DNA of 64,000 nt from an uncultured Lachnospiraceae bacterium (GTDB lineage: Bacteria; Bacillota; Clostridia; Lachnospirales; Lachnospiraceae). The notes beneath the pieces were generated by a model. It was not told the DNA's origin. It saw nothing but the letters and a program-made list of their open reading frames with translations, and ran no database searches. The stretch spans positions 1-64,000 of the forward strand of contig CATOJE010000008.1 of assembly GCA_951800145.1 (NCBI GenBank). Reading direction: 5' to 3'. Below, piece by piece: positions 46,741 through 56,730 of this stretch. A program made the position numbers and the translations under genes. The first letter of the stretch is position 1; the number at the start of each line of letters is the position of its first letter.

Positions 46741-48180
46741 TTAAGCAGCCAGGTTGGATTTCAGGGCATTTTCCAGGGTATCTGGAAGGGCCATAGGCGG
46801 TTCGTCCGGGCTGCCTAAGAGCCACTGGCTGATGAGGCCTTTCCAGTAGTCCAGGAAGGTGGCCTTTTCCACATCGGCGGCAAACAGCACAGGCACCTGG
46901 CCCAGCTTTGTTCCATTTAAGGTGTAGCTCAGCCATCCGGCCTGGGATCCGGCTGTGATGGGCGCCTGGGCATATTCCTGAACCACCAGATCCTTTTCAA
47001 TGGCGGAAAAGTCCTCTCCTGTAAGGCTTAGGTAGGAAAATTCTCCTTCATAGGTCAGGGGGACGGTGTCCGCCTTTCCATTTTTCACCGGGACCTCTGG
47101 CAAAGCCGGCATCTGGGTATCCTGATAGATCCGGCAGTTGGCATAGCCATAGTTTAAGAGATTTAAGGCGTCCTGAAAGCGGGCTTTGTAATCGGGAGCA
47201 GCCATGATGGAGGCGATGAGCCGGATTCCATCCTTTTCTGCTGTTCCGGCGAAGCAGTATTTGGCCAGGGAGGTGGAGCCGGTTTTCAGGCCGGTGACTG
47301 TAAAGTTTGTAGGTGTTTTTAACAGCTTATTCGTATTGGACAGGCCGAATTCCTTAGTGCCCTGCTTGGTCACATGGGTGATGGTATCCATCCAGATGGT
47401 GGAATAGTTGTGGATCTGGGGATAATGGTTGATCAGCTCCCGGCTCATCAGGGCGATATCCCTGGCAGTGGTGACATGGGCGGCGGAGTCGGTGAGGCCG
47501 CAGCAGTCTTCAAAGTGGGTATTTTCCATCCCCAGGCCGGCGGCCCGCTGGTTCATCATGGCTACGAACTCTGACTCACTGCCGGCGATATATTCAGCCA
47601 TGGCCACGGAAGCATCATTGCCGGAGGCGATGACGATGCATTTGATCAGTGTTTCCACGGTCTGGACCTCCCCTTCCTCCAAAAATACCTGGGATCCGCC
47701 CATGGATTTGGCGTAGGCGCTGGTGGTGACTGAGTCGTCCATACGGATTTTTCCAGATTCTAAGGCATCAAAAATTAATATGAGAGTCATGATTTTCGTA
47801 ATGCTGGCAGGGCTTCTGGGCTCGTCGGCATTTTTTTCGTATAATACCTGGCCGGTGGAGGCTTCCATCAGAAGGGCAGAGGGGGCGCTGACTGCCGGGC
47901 CGCCTGCGGAGCCTTCATCTGTGTTTGCAGGAAGAGCATCTCCGCCTGCATTGGCAGGGAAAGCTTCCTCATTTTCAGCGCCTCCGTCAGCAAAAGTGGC
48001 ATCGCCGGGCTGGACGGCCAGATCTGGGATGGTGGAGGACAGGCTGGGGGATGTGCTGGAAGCGAAGACGGGGAGCCCAAGAAAGGACTGGAAGGTAATC
48101 AGGGTAGCTAAGGTGCAGACAGAAAGTGTTCTGGAAAGAATGGGGAAGAAGGGGGCGGTATGTTTCATAGTTCGCTCCAT
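46741..48180 (-). CDS. dacA: D-alanyl-D-alanine carboxypeptidase
   Basis: PRSPASITKIMTLILIFDAL (SxxK), IASGNDASVAMAEYIAGS, GLKTGSTSLAKYCFAGTAEKDGIRLIAS. Confidence 0.88.
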   Translation of the reverse strand: MERTMKHTAPFFPILSRTLSVCTLATLITFQSFLGLPVFASSTSPSLSSTIPDLAVQPGDATFADGGAENEEAFPANAGGDALPANTDEGSAGGPAVSAPSALLMEASTGQVLYEKNADEPRSPASITKIMTLILIFDALESGKIRMDDSVTTSAYAKSMGGSQVFLEEGEVQTVETLIKCIVIASGNDASVAMAEYIAGSESEFVAMMNQRAAGLGMENTHFEDCCGLTDSAAHVTTARDIALMSRELINHYPQIHNYSTIWMDTITHVTKQGTKEFGLSNTNKLLKTPTNFTVTGLKTGSTSLAKYCFAGTAEKDGIRLIASIMAAPDYKARFQDALNLLNYGYANCRIYQDTQMPALPEVPVKNGKADTVPLTYEGEFSYLSLTGEDFSAIEKDLVVQEYAQAPITAGSQAGWLSYTLNGTKLGQVPVLFAADVEKATFLDYWKGLISQWLLGSPDEPPMALPDTLENALKSNLAA

Positions 48181-48318
48181 TAAATAATTCTCCTTCTAGC
48201 TTATGCAGGGGAGTGGGAGGAAAATGAATACTTTTCGTCTCCAGCAAAAAGCACATTTTCCCTTTACAAGGTGCCGCTCATCCATGTATAATAGACTGAT
48301 TGGAAAGAAGGAATATGC

Positions 48319-49095
48319 ATGAAGGAAAAGCTATATACAATGGAAGTGATGGAGGCGCTGGAACAGGATGACGAGTGTCCCTGCTGCCATCTGGAGCGGA
48401 AGATAGAGCAGGATACTATCAGCTTTGTGCTGGGCGCCTCTTACATGGAGGATGATATCCGGGCAGCTACGGATCAGGCTGGATTCTGCCGCCATCACAC
48501 GAAGATGATGTTTGATTATGGAAATTCTCTGGGGAATGCTTGGATTCTGAAAACCAGGATGGAGTATGTGAGAAAGCAGTTTTCGGCTCAGTCCAGGGGA
48601 AGGATGACAGCGCCCTCCAGTAAAGGCAGATCTTCCTTCCTTTTTAAGCGGAGAAAGCCGGGAGCAGGGGCTGGGACAGAGGAAAAGGGAGAGAACTGGA
48701 TGAGGGCTTCGGAGCACACCTGCTATGTGTGCCAAAGATTCGAGGAGACCTATGGGCGGATCCTTAAAACCTTTCTTCATCTGCTCCGGACGGAACCGGA
48801 GTTCCTTTCGAAATTACTGGAGTCCAAGGGCTTTTGCCTGCCTCATTTTGGGGATCTTTATGAGGCCTGCGAGAGGGAGCTTTCTCCACAGGAGGCAGAG
48901 AAGATACTTCCAGCTCTGCACCAGCTGATGGAGCAAAATCTTAATCGGATTCAGGCGGATATTGACTGGTTTATTGACAAGTTTGATTATCGGAATCAGG
49001 ATGCGGACTGGAGGACGTCAAAGGATGCAGTGCAAAGGACCATGCAGAAGCTGGTGGGCACGTACCCGGCGGATCCGGTGTTTAAGCAGAAGTAG
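48319..49095 (+). CDS. DUF6062 family protein
   Basis: CPCCHLERKIEQDTISFVLGASYMEDDIR...GFCRHHTKMMFDYGNSLGNAWILKT; CYVCQRFEETYGR. Confidence 0.7.
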   Translation: MKEKLYTMEVMEALEQDDECPCCHLERKIEQDTISFVLGASYMEDDIRAATDQAGFCRHHTKMMFDYGNSLGNAWILKTRMEYVRKQFSAQSRGRMTAPSSKGRSSFLFKRRKPGAGAGTEEKGENWMRASEHTCYVCQRFEETYGRILKTFLHLLRTEPEFLSKLLESKGFCLPHFGDLYEACERELSPQEAEKILPALHQLMEQNLNRIQADIDWFIDKFDYRNQDADWRTSKDAVQRTMQKLVGTYPADPVFKQK

Positions 49096-49158
49096 ATAGG
49101 CGCAGCCCGGCGCCGGGGCGCCAAGCTTTTATGAATAATAAGGACGGAATTTGCAGAT

Positions 49159-50109
49159 ATGACAAGAACTGGGACAGGGGCGGCGGCAGTGATGGCGGCG
49201 GCCGGGGTTATGTGTTTTCTCCGGTCGGAGTATGAAAAGAGGCATTTTGTGGTGGAGGAGGTGGAGATTTCCTCGCCGAAGCTGAAGGAGGAGAGGACGC
49301 TGGTTTTCATCACAGATGTTCACGATAAGGAATTCGGCCCTGGGAATGCGGCGCTTCTTCAGGCGATCCGCAGGCTCCGGCCGGATGGGATCTTGATCGG
49401 AGGGGACTTGATGGTGAGCAAGGGGAAGGGGGATCTGGAGGCATCCCTCCGTCTCTTGGAAGGGCTGGCGGATATGGGGCCGGTTTTTTACGGTCCGGGT
49501 AATCATGAGCTGCGCCTGCGCAGGGAGCCTGAGATTTACGGGAACCGGTATGAGGTTTTAGAAAAGCAGGCAAGTAAGCTGGGGATTCCCATGCTCTGGG
49601 ATCAGAGTGTGCCGTTTGGGGAGATGGATATTACCGGGGTGGATCTTCCCCAGTCTTATTACAGAAAGCTTTTCCTGGAAAAGCCTAAGGCCATGCCGCC
49701 GGGATATCTGGAGAGGAAGCTGGGAAGGCCGGATGGAAGCCGGTTCCAGCTGCTTTTGCTCCATTCGCCCATGTATTTTGACCAGTGCAGGGAATGGGGG
49801 GCGGATGTAACCCTTTCCGGACATTTCCATGGCGGAACCATCCGGCTTCCCCTGCTGGGCGGTGTGATGACGCCCCAGTATCAGTTTTTCGTCCCCTGGT
49901 GTGCAGGGAGCTTTCAGCAGGACGGGAAATGGATGGTGGTGGGGCGGGGGCTTGGAACCCACTCCATTAATATCCGTCTGAATGATAAGCCCCAGCTTCT
50001 GGTTCTTCGGCTGAGGCCGGAGGGGCGGAATCTGGACGCAGGCGGCCGGGAGAGAGGTAATTGCCCACACGGGGCAGCTGTCTGCCCGACGGAACGGCTG
50101 CGGAATTAA
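49159..50109 (+). CDS. Metallophosphoesterase
   Basis: LVFITDVHDKEFG, GILIGGDLMV, VFYGPGNHE, LLLHSPMYF, VTLSGHFHGG. Confidence 0.88.
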   Translation: MTRTGTGAAAVMAAAGVMCFLRSEYEKRHFVVEEVEISSPKLKEERTLVFITDVHDKEFGPGNAALLQAIRRLRPDGILIGGDLMVSKGKGDLEASLRLLEGLADMGPVFYGPGNHELRLRREPEIYGNRYEVLEKQASKLGIPMLWDQSVPFGEMDITGVDLPQSYYRKLFLEKPKAMPPGYLERKLGRPDGSRFQLLLLHSPMYFDQCREWGADVTLSGHFHGGTIRLPLLGGVMTPQYQFFVPWCAGSFQQDGKWMVVGRGLGTHSINIRLNDKPQLLVLRLRPEGRNLDAGGRERGNCPHGAAVCPTERLRN

Positions 50110-50148
50110 GGTACGAGGAATAAGGTACGAAACAGAGAATGGGAGCAT

Positions 50149-50949
50149 TTGATGGATATTTCATATAAGCTGGAGCATTTCGAAGGCCCTCTGGATTTGC
50201 TGCTGCACTTGATTGAGAAGAATAAGGTGAATATTTATGACATCCCCATAGTGGAAATCACCAGGCAGTATCTGGATTATGTGAATCAGATGGATCAGGA
50301 GGATTTAAACCTGGTCAGCAGCTTTCTGGTGATGGCAGCCACGCTGCTGGATATAAAGTCCCGGATGCTTCTGCCGAGGGATGAGGAAGGGGAAGAGGAG
50401 GAGGCTGACCCGAGAGCAGAGCTGGTGGCGCGGCTTCTGGAATATAAGAAATTCAAATATATTTCCCAGGAGCTGGAGCGGCTGGAGGATTCAGCCGGGA
50501 TTCACTTTTATAAGGGACCTACCCTGCCGCCGGAGGTGGCAAAGTACGAGCCGCCGGTGGATCTGGATAAGCTTCTGGACGGGCTTACCTTGTCGAAGCT
50601 TCAGGCGATTTTCCAGCAGGTGATGAAGCGGAAGGAGGACAAGATCGATCGGGTGCGCAGCTCCTTTGGGACCATCCGGAAGGAGCCGGTGAGCCTGGAG
50701 GAACGGATCGGGTCGGTTATGTCCTATGCCAGGGCCCATCGCCGGTTCAGCTTCCGCCAGATCCTGGAGAGTGGGGCGGACCGGCTGGATGTGGTGGTAA
50801 CATTTCTTGCGATTTTGGAGCTGATGAAGATCGGGAAGATTTACCTGACTCAGGAAAATATCTTTGACGATATGCAGATCGAGACGCTGGAAAAGGAAGG
50901 GCAGGAGGAGGAAATCAGCCTGGAGGGCCTGGAGGATACCATTCGTTAG
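50149..50949 (+). CDS. scpA: Segregation and condensation protein A
   Basis: YKLEHFEGPLDLLLHLIEKNKVNIYDIPIVEITRQYLDYV. Confidence 0.92.
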   Translation: MMDISYKLEHFEGPLDLLLHLIEKNKVNIYDIPIVEITRQYLDYVNQMDQEDLNLVSSFLVMAATLLDIKSRMLLPRDEEGEEEEADPRAELVARLLEYKKFKYISQELERLEDSAGIHFYKGPTLPPEVAKYEPPVDLDKLLDGLTLSKLQAIFQQVMKRKEDKIDRVRSSFGTIRKEPVSLEERIGSVMSYARAHRRFSFRQILESGADRLDVVVTFLAILELMKIGKIYLTQENIFDDMQIETLEKEGQEEEISLEGLEDTIR

Positions 50950-51052
50950 TTATTGTTCAGCAAATCACTGTACCAGGCAGACCAGCGAAACGTAGGGTTA
51001 TTTAAAGTGGATTATACCAGGACATTTGCAGCAGAGGAAGGATGAATATCAT

Positions 51053-51706
51053 ATGGATATGGATCTTAGAGAGCATGCCGATTCAGTAACCGAGGAAGCC
51101 GCGCAGGAGGCGGTGGTGGAGGCGGTGCTGTTTACCATGGGGCAGTCGGTGGAGGTGCGCCAATTAGCGGCAGCGCTGGGCACAGATGAGAAAAGCGCCA
51201 GGGAGGCGGCCAGGCGGCTTTCGGCTAAGTATAATAAAAGGCGGAAAAAGGGGCTGCAGATCATGGAGCTGGAGGATGCGTTCCAGATGTGCACCAGGCA
51301 GGAGTATTACCAGTATCTGATCCGGGTGGCATCGGCCCCCAAGCGGCAGGTACTGACGGAGGTGATGCTGGAGACCTTGTCCATCATAGCCTACCGCCAG
51401 CCGGTGACGAAGCTGGAGATCGAGAAGATCCGCGGGGTAAAGTCGGATCACGCGGTGAATAAGCTGATTGAATATAATCTGGTATATGAGGCGGGGCGTC
51501 TGGATGCCCCGGGAAGGCCGGCGCTGTTTGCCACCACAGAGGAGTTTCTGCGGCGCTTCGGCATCGGATCCACGGTGGATCTGCCGGAGCTGAATCCGGA
51601 GGTGGAGGAAGAGATTAAGTCAGAGGTGGAGCAGGAGCTTTCCATGAAGTTGTCAGAGGAAAAGGAAGAGGAGGAAGAAGATGAAGCGGATCGCCAGATT
51701 TTATAA
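51053..51706 (+). CDS. scpB: Segregation and condensation protein B
   Basis: LETLSIIAYRQPVTKLEIEKIRGVKSDHAVNKLIEYNLVYEAGRLDAPGRPALFATTEEFLRRFGI. Confidence 0.9.
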   Translation: MDMDLREHADSVTEEAAQEAVVEAVLFTMGQSVEVRQLAAALGTDEKSAREAARRLSAKYNKRRKKGLQIMELEDAFQMCTRQEYYQYLIRVASAPKRQVLTEVMLETLSIIAYRQPVTKLEIEKIRGVKSDHAVNKLIEYNLVYEAGRLDAPGRPALFATTEEFLRRFGIGSTVDLPELNPEVEEEIKSEVEQELSMKLSEEKEEEEEDEADRQIL

Positions 51707-52217
51707 GGTGAGCAGAGAACGATTTATAGAGGATTTTGAGGATGCCTTCGGGGAAGAGGGGAGGAGGGCCGGCTGGAGGGCGGAGGAGATCTATGATCAG
51801 CTGAAGCTTCCCTGCCGGGCTACCTCGGGAAGTGCCGGTTATGATTTCTTTCTGCCGGTGCCCATCCGTCTGAATCCGGGGGAATCCGTAAAGATTCCCA
51901 CCGGAATCCGGGCCCAGATGGGGGAGGAGTGGGTGCTGCAGATTTACCCCAGAAGCGGTCTGGGATTTAAATACCGCCTTCAGATGAATAATACAGTGGG
52001 AATTATCGACAGCGATTACTTTTTTTCCGATAATGAAGGGCATATTTTTATTAAGGTGATGAATGACGGACGGGAGGGAAAGACTGTGGAGCTGGCTGCC
52101 GGCGCGGCTTTTGCCCAGGGAATCTTCCTGGAGTATGGGATTACGGAGGATGATGATATCAGCAATTCCAGAAACGGCGGCTTCGGAAGCACGGACGCCG
52201 GGAGGGAAGGAAAGTAG
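51681..52217 (+). CDS. dut: dUTP diphosphatase-family protein
   Basis: CRATSGSAGYDFFLPVPIRLNPGESVKIPTGIRAQM, YPRSGLGFKYRLQMNNTVGIIDSDYF, GGFGSTD. Confidence 0.82.
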   Translation: MKRIARFYKVSRERFIEDFEDAFGEEGRRAGWRAEEIYDQLKLPCRATSGSAGYDFFLPVPIRLNPGESVKIPTGIRAQMGEEWVLQIYPRSGLGFKYRLQMNNTVGIIDSDYFFSDNEGHIFIKVMNDGREGKTVELAAGAAFAQGIFLEYGITEDDDISNSRNGGFGSTDAGREGK

Positions 52218-52222
52218 AGGAA

Positions 52223-53104
52223 ATGGTGAATCGAATCAGAAGCCGGCTGGCAGCGGCAGTGCTGGTGACGGCGGCAGCATTGCTTTTTTATGGCTGCGGA
52301 CCGAAGGGGCCGGATCGGAATGAGCTGCGCATGTCCGGGATCGGGAAGCTGGAGGCAGGGGACTATGCCGGGGCAGTGGCGGATTTGGATGGTGCGATCC
52401 AGGCCTCCAGAGGCCGGGTGGGAGCCTTTGAGATCGATGTATTAAAATACCGGGCGCGGGCAGAGTACCTTTTGGCAGATTATGCCGCAGCTGCCCATAC
52501 CTATGATGTGCTTCTGGAGGTGGATGGCAAAGACATCTGCTATCTCTATCAGAATGCGGTGATCAAAGCCCTGGCAGGGGATGGAGAAGGAGCCCTTCTT
52601 GCATATGAGGAAGCAGTAAAATTAGAAAAGGATGGAAACACAGGGAAGAAGGGGAAGGGAGCGCTGTCTCTGAAGGGAACCGAGTCCGGTGAGGCAGGCG
52701 AAGCTATGGGATTTTCACGGCAGGAGGCGCTCCAGGCCGTGGGAGAGGCCTGCGCTCAGGCCGGGCGCCAGGAGGAAGCGGACCGGATCTTTCAGGAGGC
52801 AATCGCCGACGGGGCGGCAGGCCCGGATATTTTTAACCGTATGGGGTTAAATTATCTGGAGGAGGGACAGTACACAGAGGCTCTGGAGGCCTTTGAGCAG
52901 GCGGTTCAGACAGGCCTGGAGGGAAGCTGGGAGTCGGTTCCCGGGATGCAGGAGGCGATTCAGGAGGCCCGGTTTAACCGGGCGGTGGTTTATGAGTACC
53001 AGGGAGAGTATCAGAAGGCGCTCCAGGCATTCCAGGCCTATGTGGCAGAATTTGGCATGGACGATGAGGCAGCGAAGGAGATCACCTTCCTGCAGTCCAG
53101 ATAG
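52223..53104 (+). CDS. Tetratricopeptide-repeat lipoprotein
   Basis: Signal ALLFYGCGPKG; TPR-like helical repeats AGDYAGAVADLDGAI, GQYTEALEAFEQAV, GEYQKALQAFQAYV. Confidence 0.8.
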   Translation: MVNRIRSRLAAAVLVTAAALLFYGCGPKGPDRNELRMSGIGKLEAGDYAGAVADLDGAIQASRGRVGAFEIDVLKYRARAEYLLADYAAAAHTYDVLLEVDGKDICYLYQNAVIKALAGDGEGALLAYEEAVKLEKDGNTGKKGKGALSLKGTESGEAGEAMGFSRQEALQAVGEACAQAGRQEEADRIFQEAIADGAAGPDIFNRMGLNYLEEGQYTEALEAFEQAVQTGLEGSWESVPGMQEAIQEARFNRAVVYEYQGEYQKALQAFQAYVAEFGMDDEAAKEITFLQSR

Positions 53105-53182
53105 AGGGCAGCAGCTTTGACAGGACAGATGAGAGACTGTCCTGCCTGAGCAGCTGTGATAAAAGGAAATTTGGGAGAGTGT

Positions 53183-54436
53183 ATGGCAGAATTTTATGAG
53201 AACAAAGCAGTGGAGGAGCGTCTGATTTTAGTGGGGATCCGCACTGGGGAGGAAGATGACATCCAGGGATCCCTGCGGGAGCTGGCTCAGCTGGTTGAGA
53301 CGGCCGGGGGCCAGGCTGTGGGATGGGCTGTCCAGAACCGGGAGAGCGCCCATCCGGCCACCTATCTGGGCAAGGGGAAGCTGGAGGAGGTCAAGTGGCA
53401 GATCTGGGAGCAGGAGGCGGACGGGGTGGTTTGTGATGACGAGCTGTCCCCGGCTCAGCTCCGGAACCTGGAGCAGGCGCTGGATACCAAGGTGCTGGAC
53501 CGGACCATGGTAATCCTGGATATCTTTGCCTCCAGGGCGAAGACAAGAGAGGGGAAGATCCAGGTGGAGCTGGCCCAGCTCCGGTTCCGGGCAGCCAGGC
53601 TGGTGGGAATGAGGAATTCCCTTTCCCGGCTGGGCGGCGGGATCGGCACCAGAGGGCCGGGAGAGACCAAGCTGGAGGTGGATCGGCGCCGGATCCACCA
53701 GCGGATCAGCCAGCTGAAGGCAGATCTGGAGGATGTGAAACGCCATCGCCAGGTGGCCAGACAGCAGCGCTCCAGAAACCAGGTTCCAGTGGCCGCCATT
53801 GTCGGCTATACCAATGCGGGAAAGTCCACCTTGTTAAACCAGCTGACAGACGCTGAGCTTTTGGCGGAGGATAAGCTTTTTGCCACCCTGGATCCGGCTA
53901 CCAGAAAGGCGGAGCTTCCCGGAGGCGGACAGCTCCTTATCACAGATACAGTAGGCTTTATCCGGAAGCTGCCCCATCATCTGGTGGAGGCATTTAAAAG
54001 TACTCTGGAGGAGGCGAAGTACAGCGATCTCATCCTTCATGTGGTGGATGCCTCCAGCCCCTGGATGGAGATGCAGATGCACGTGGTTTATGATACCCTG
54101 CGTCAGCTGGAGGTTCAGGGGAAGACCATTATTACTGTATTTAATAAGATGGATAAGGTTCCAAAGGATACGGTTTTGAAGGACTTCCACTCGGATTACC
54201 AGGTGAATATTTCTGCGGAAACCGGGGCGGGGCTTTTTGAGCTTGCTGCGCTTTTGGAGACGATTTTGCGGAGCCAGAGAGTTTATCTGGAAAAGGTGTT
54301 TGCTTACCATGAGGCAGGGCAGATCCAAAGGATCCGGCAGTCCGGCCAGCTGCTGTCCGAGGAATACGAAAAGGAAGGGATCCGGGTAAAGGCGTATGTG
54401 CCGGCGGAGCTTTTCAGCAGTTTTTTTGCCTCATAG
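53183..54436 (+). CDS. hflX: GTPase HflX
   Basis: GGGIGTRGPGETKLEVDRRRI, AAIVGYTNAGKSTLLNQLTDAE, TLDPATRKAELPGG, DTVGFIRKLPHHLVEAFKSTLEEA. Confidence 0.93.
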   Translation: MAEFYENKAVEERLILVGIRTGEEDDIQGSLRELAQLVETAGGQAVGWAVQNRESAHPATYLGKGKLEEVKWQIWEQEADGVVCDDELSPAQLRNLEQALDTKVLDRTMVILDIFASRAKTREGKIQVELAQLRFRAARLVGMRNSLSRLGGGIGTRGPGETKLEVDRRRIHQRISQLKADLEDVKRHRQVARQQRSRNQVPVAAIVGYTNAGKSTLLNQLTDAELLAEDKLFATLDPATRKAELPGGGQLLITDTVGFIRKLPHHLVEAFKSTLEEAKYSDLILHVVDASSPWMEMQMHVVYDTLRQLEVQGKTIITVFNKMDKVPKDTVLKDFHSDYQVNISAETGAGLFELAALLETILRSQRVYLEKVFAYHEAGQIQRIRQSGQLLSEEYEKEGIRVKAYVPAELFSSFFAS

Positions 54437-54442
54437 GAAGCT

Positions 54443-54847
54443 GTGCTCCATGATACAAAAGGAGAAAGGAAGAAGAAGCGGATGGACATGCTGTTCTTTT
54501 TTGTAGCCTGCCTGGGCCTTGCAGAGACCATAGATCTGTTTATGGGCAAGGATTTCCTGATTTTTATGGGAAAGCAGGTGGAGGAGAAGGATTATGATTT
54601 AAAAAAGGTTTTCCAGGTGGAGAAATGGCTTTTTGCCGCGGATACGCTGGGCTGCTTTATCCTGACCAGAGGTTCGCTGATTGGCTTTTGGGGACAGATG
54701 ACGGTGATTTTAATTCTGTTTACCACCTTATTTATCCACACCTGGGTTTTTAATAATGAGAAGTTTATGACCGCGTCCGGCATCAAGAAAAAGCAGCAGA
54801 GGAAGGAAGCCAGAGAGGCGTGGAGAGACCGGAAAAAGAGAAAATAA
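54443..54847 (+). CDS. Small membrane protein of unknown function
   Basis: 134-aa ORF with hydrophobic segments directly following hflX. Confidence 0.55.
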   Translation: MLHDTKGERKKKRMDMLFFFVACLGLAETIDLFMGKDFLIFMGKQVEEKDYDLKKVFQVEKWLFAADTLGCFILTRGSLIGFWGQMTVILILFTTLFIHTWVFNNEKFMTASGIKKKQQRKEAREAWRDRKKRK

Positions 54848-54925
54848 GGTTGCCGGGCACAGCCGGTGTGAACAGCAGCAAAGTAAATGGGGCGGCTTTA
54901 AGATGCACGCCCCTTTCGGCTGATA

Positions 54926-55393
54926 TTACGAGATAGAAGGAGTCAGAGACTGGCGGATGGACGCCTTATCCAGCGCAGCCTGAATGGCCCGCAGAAGGGC
55001 AGTGGCTGTGTATTTCTGCTCCGCCTGGTATGTAACCGAATCCAGGGACTGGGTTTGCAGGATCTGGCTGGTTATATTCTGCATCGCTGGTTCCACTAAG
55101 GGATACATGGCAGCAACCGAATCACTGAGAGATTTTAATGTGATTGAGTTGATATGATTTGCGTCTACTGTGACCTCCACATTGACCTGTTCATTGCCCA
55201 GGGACAGGGAGGAGGAGTAAACGCCTGGAATGTAGCTGGCCTCAGCAGAAGTGCTGTCCGGCGGGGCAGATTCTTTATCCCGGCGGAACATGATAAGAAA
55301 CAGGGCGATGAGAAGGAGGGCCAGGCCGATAAAGATGGCCGTGTAGATGATCTCCTTCATACGCAGGACAATGATTTTAGTTTTGGCGCTCAT
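54926..55393 (-). CDS. Membrane-anchored protein of unknown function (FMN-binding-like pattern)
   Basis: N-terminal TM; YIPGVYSSSLSLGNEQVNVEVTVDANHINSITLKSLSD resembles FMN-binding domains; no flavinylation motif seen. Confidence 0.55.
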   Translation of the reverse strand: MSAKTKIIVLRMKEIIYTAIFIGLALLLIALFLIMFRRDKESAPPDSTSAEASYIPGVYSSSLSLGNEQVNVEVTVDANHINSITLKSLSDSVAAMYPLVEPAMQNITSQILQTQSLDSVTYQAEQKYTATALLRAIQAALDKASIRQSLTPSIS

Positions 55394-55511
55394 GGAAAAC
55401 CTCCGTATTGATTTATTATAATCTATGAAGAGATTGGATAATTAGAACAGAATTCATTTCCCCTCTTGCTATCTAGTATTAAATACTATATAATGGAGCT
55501 GAGGTGAAAAT

Positions 55512-56159
55512 ATGAAGACCAATGAAGAACGACTGCAGGCCCTGCTGTCCCATTTGGACAGCCTTACGTATATTAAGCCGGAGGAAATCCCAAACATCCA
55601 GCTGTATATGGATCAGGTGACTACATTTATGGAGGAGCATTTGAGCCAGGCAAAGCGCAGCCCTGAGGATAAGGTGCTCACGAAGACTATGATTAATAAT
55701 TATGCGAAGAATAACCTGCTGCCTGCCCCTATAAAGAAAAAGTATTCCAAAGAGCACATGCTGATGCTGATCTTTATCTACTATTATAAGAATGTTCTTT
55801 CCTTCCATGATATTCAGCAGATTTTTAAGCCGATCACGGAGAAATACTTTACAAGCGGAGGAGCAAAGGATACCGGCAGATCCTTCGAATCCATCTACCA
55901 GGAAGTATTTTCCTTGGAGAAGGCCCAGATGGAGCTGCTGAAGGAGGATATCTCGGATAAATTCCAGTCCGCTCAGTCCACCTTTACGGATCTGGAGGGC
56001 AATGACCGGGAATATCTCCAGCTGTTCTCCTTCATCTGCCAGCTTTCCTTCGATGTTTACATGAAGAAGCAGATGATCGAAGCTTTGGTGGATCAGCTTT
56101 GTGAGGAGGAGGCCGCGTCTGCGGCGGAGAGGCATGGAGCTGACCGGGCGAAAAAGTAA
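55512..56159 (+). CDS. DUF1836 domain-containing protein
   Basis: KVLTKTMINNYAKNNLLPAPIKKKYSKEHMLMLIFIYYYKNVLSFHDIQQIFKP. Confidence 0.8.
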   Translation: MKTNEERLQALLSHLDSLTYIKPEEIPNIQLYMDQVTTFMEEHLSQAKRSPEDKVLTKTMINNYAKNNLLPAPIKKKYSKEHMLMLIFIYYYKNVLSFHDIQQIFKPITEKYFTSGGAKDTGRSFESIYQEVFSLEKAQMELLKEDISDKFQSAQSTFTDLEGNDREYLQLFSFICQLSFDVYMKKQMIEALVDQLCEEEAASAAERHGADRAKK

Positions 56160-56170
56160 CTGACACAAAA

Positions 56171-56220
56171 GAGCTGCTGTAAATTCACGAATCCGTGATT
56201 TACAGCAACTCTTTTGCGAT
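56171..56220 (+). terminator. Rho-independent terminator
   Basis: ctgtaaattcacgaatccgtgatttacag hairpin followed by caactctttt. Confidence 0.7.
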
Positions 56221-56325
56221 TTTTTTGCGATTTATTTTTTGCGGGCAGTTCTTTTTATATCTGCGGGCAATGAGCCAAGTGCCATGGCTTTGCCTTGTAT
56301 CGTAGGAAGATGCTTATGAGTATGT

Positions 56326-56640
56326 TCATTCCTCCGGAGGGGCTTCCTCTTCTTCCTCACGCAGCCGCCGAAACACCATATCATATCCGTCATTCCCATA
56401 ATTCAGTGAGCGGTTCACACGGCTGATGGTAGCCGTGGAGGCTCCTGTCTTCTCTGCAATCTCCAGATAGGTCCGGCCTTCCCGCAGCATCTTTGCCACT
56501 TCATACCGCTGGGACAGAGAAAGCAGTTCATTTATCGTACAGACATCCTCAAAGAACAGGTAGCACTCCTTCGGGCTCTTCAGGGTTAAAATCGCCTGAA
56601 AGAGGTGATCCACCGCCTCTGTTTTAATCTTCTTGTTCAT
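56326..56640 (-). CDS. YerC/YecD family TrpR-related regulator
   Basis: LFEDVCTINELLSLSQRYEVAKMLREGRTYLEIAEKTGASTATISRVNRSLNYGNDGY. Confidence 0.85.
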   Translation of the reverse strand: MNKKIKTEAVDHLFQAILTLKSPKECYLFFEDVCTINELLSLSQRYEVAKMLREGRTYLEIAEKTGASTATISRVNRSLNYGNDGYDMVFRRLREEEEEAPPEE

Positions 56641-56730
56641 CCTACAGTATCCTCCCAAGCTTCAAACTTTTCTCTTCCAATATAGTACCACATTAAAGTT
56701 TGAAAGTCTACTGACTTTTCTCTTAAGCAT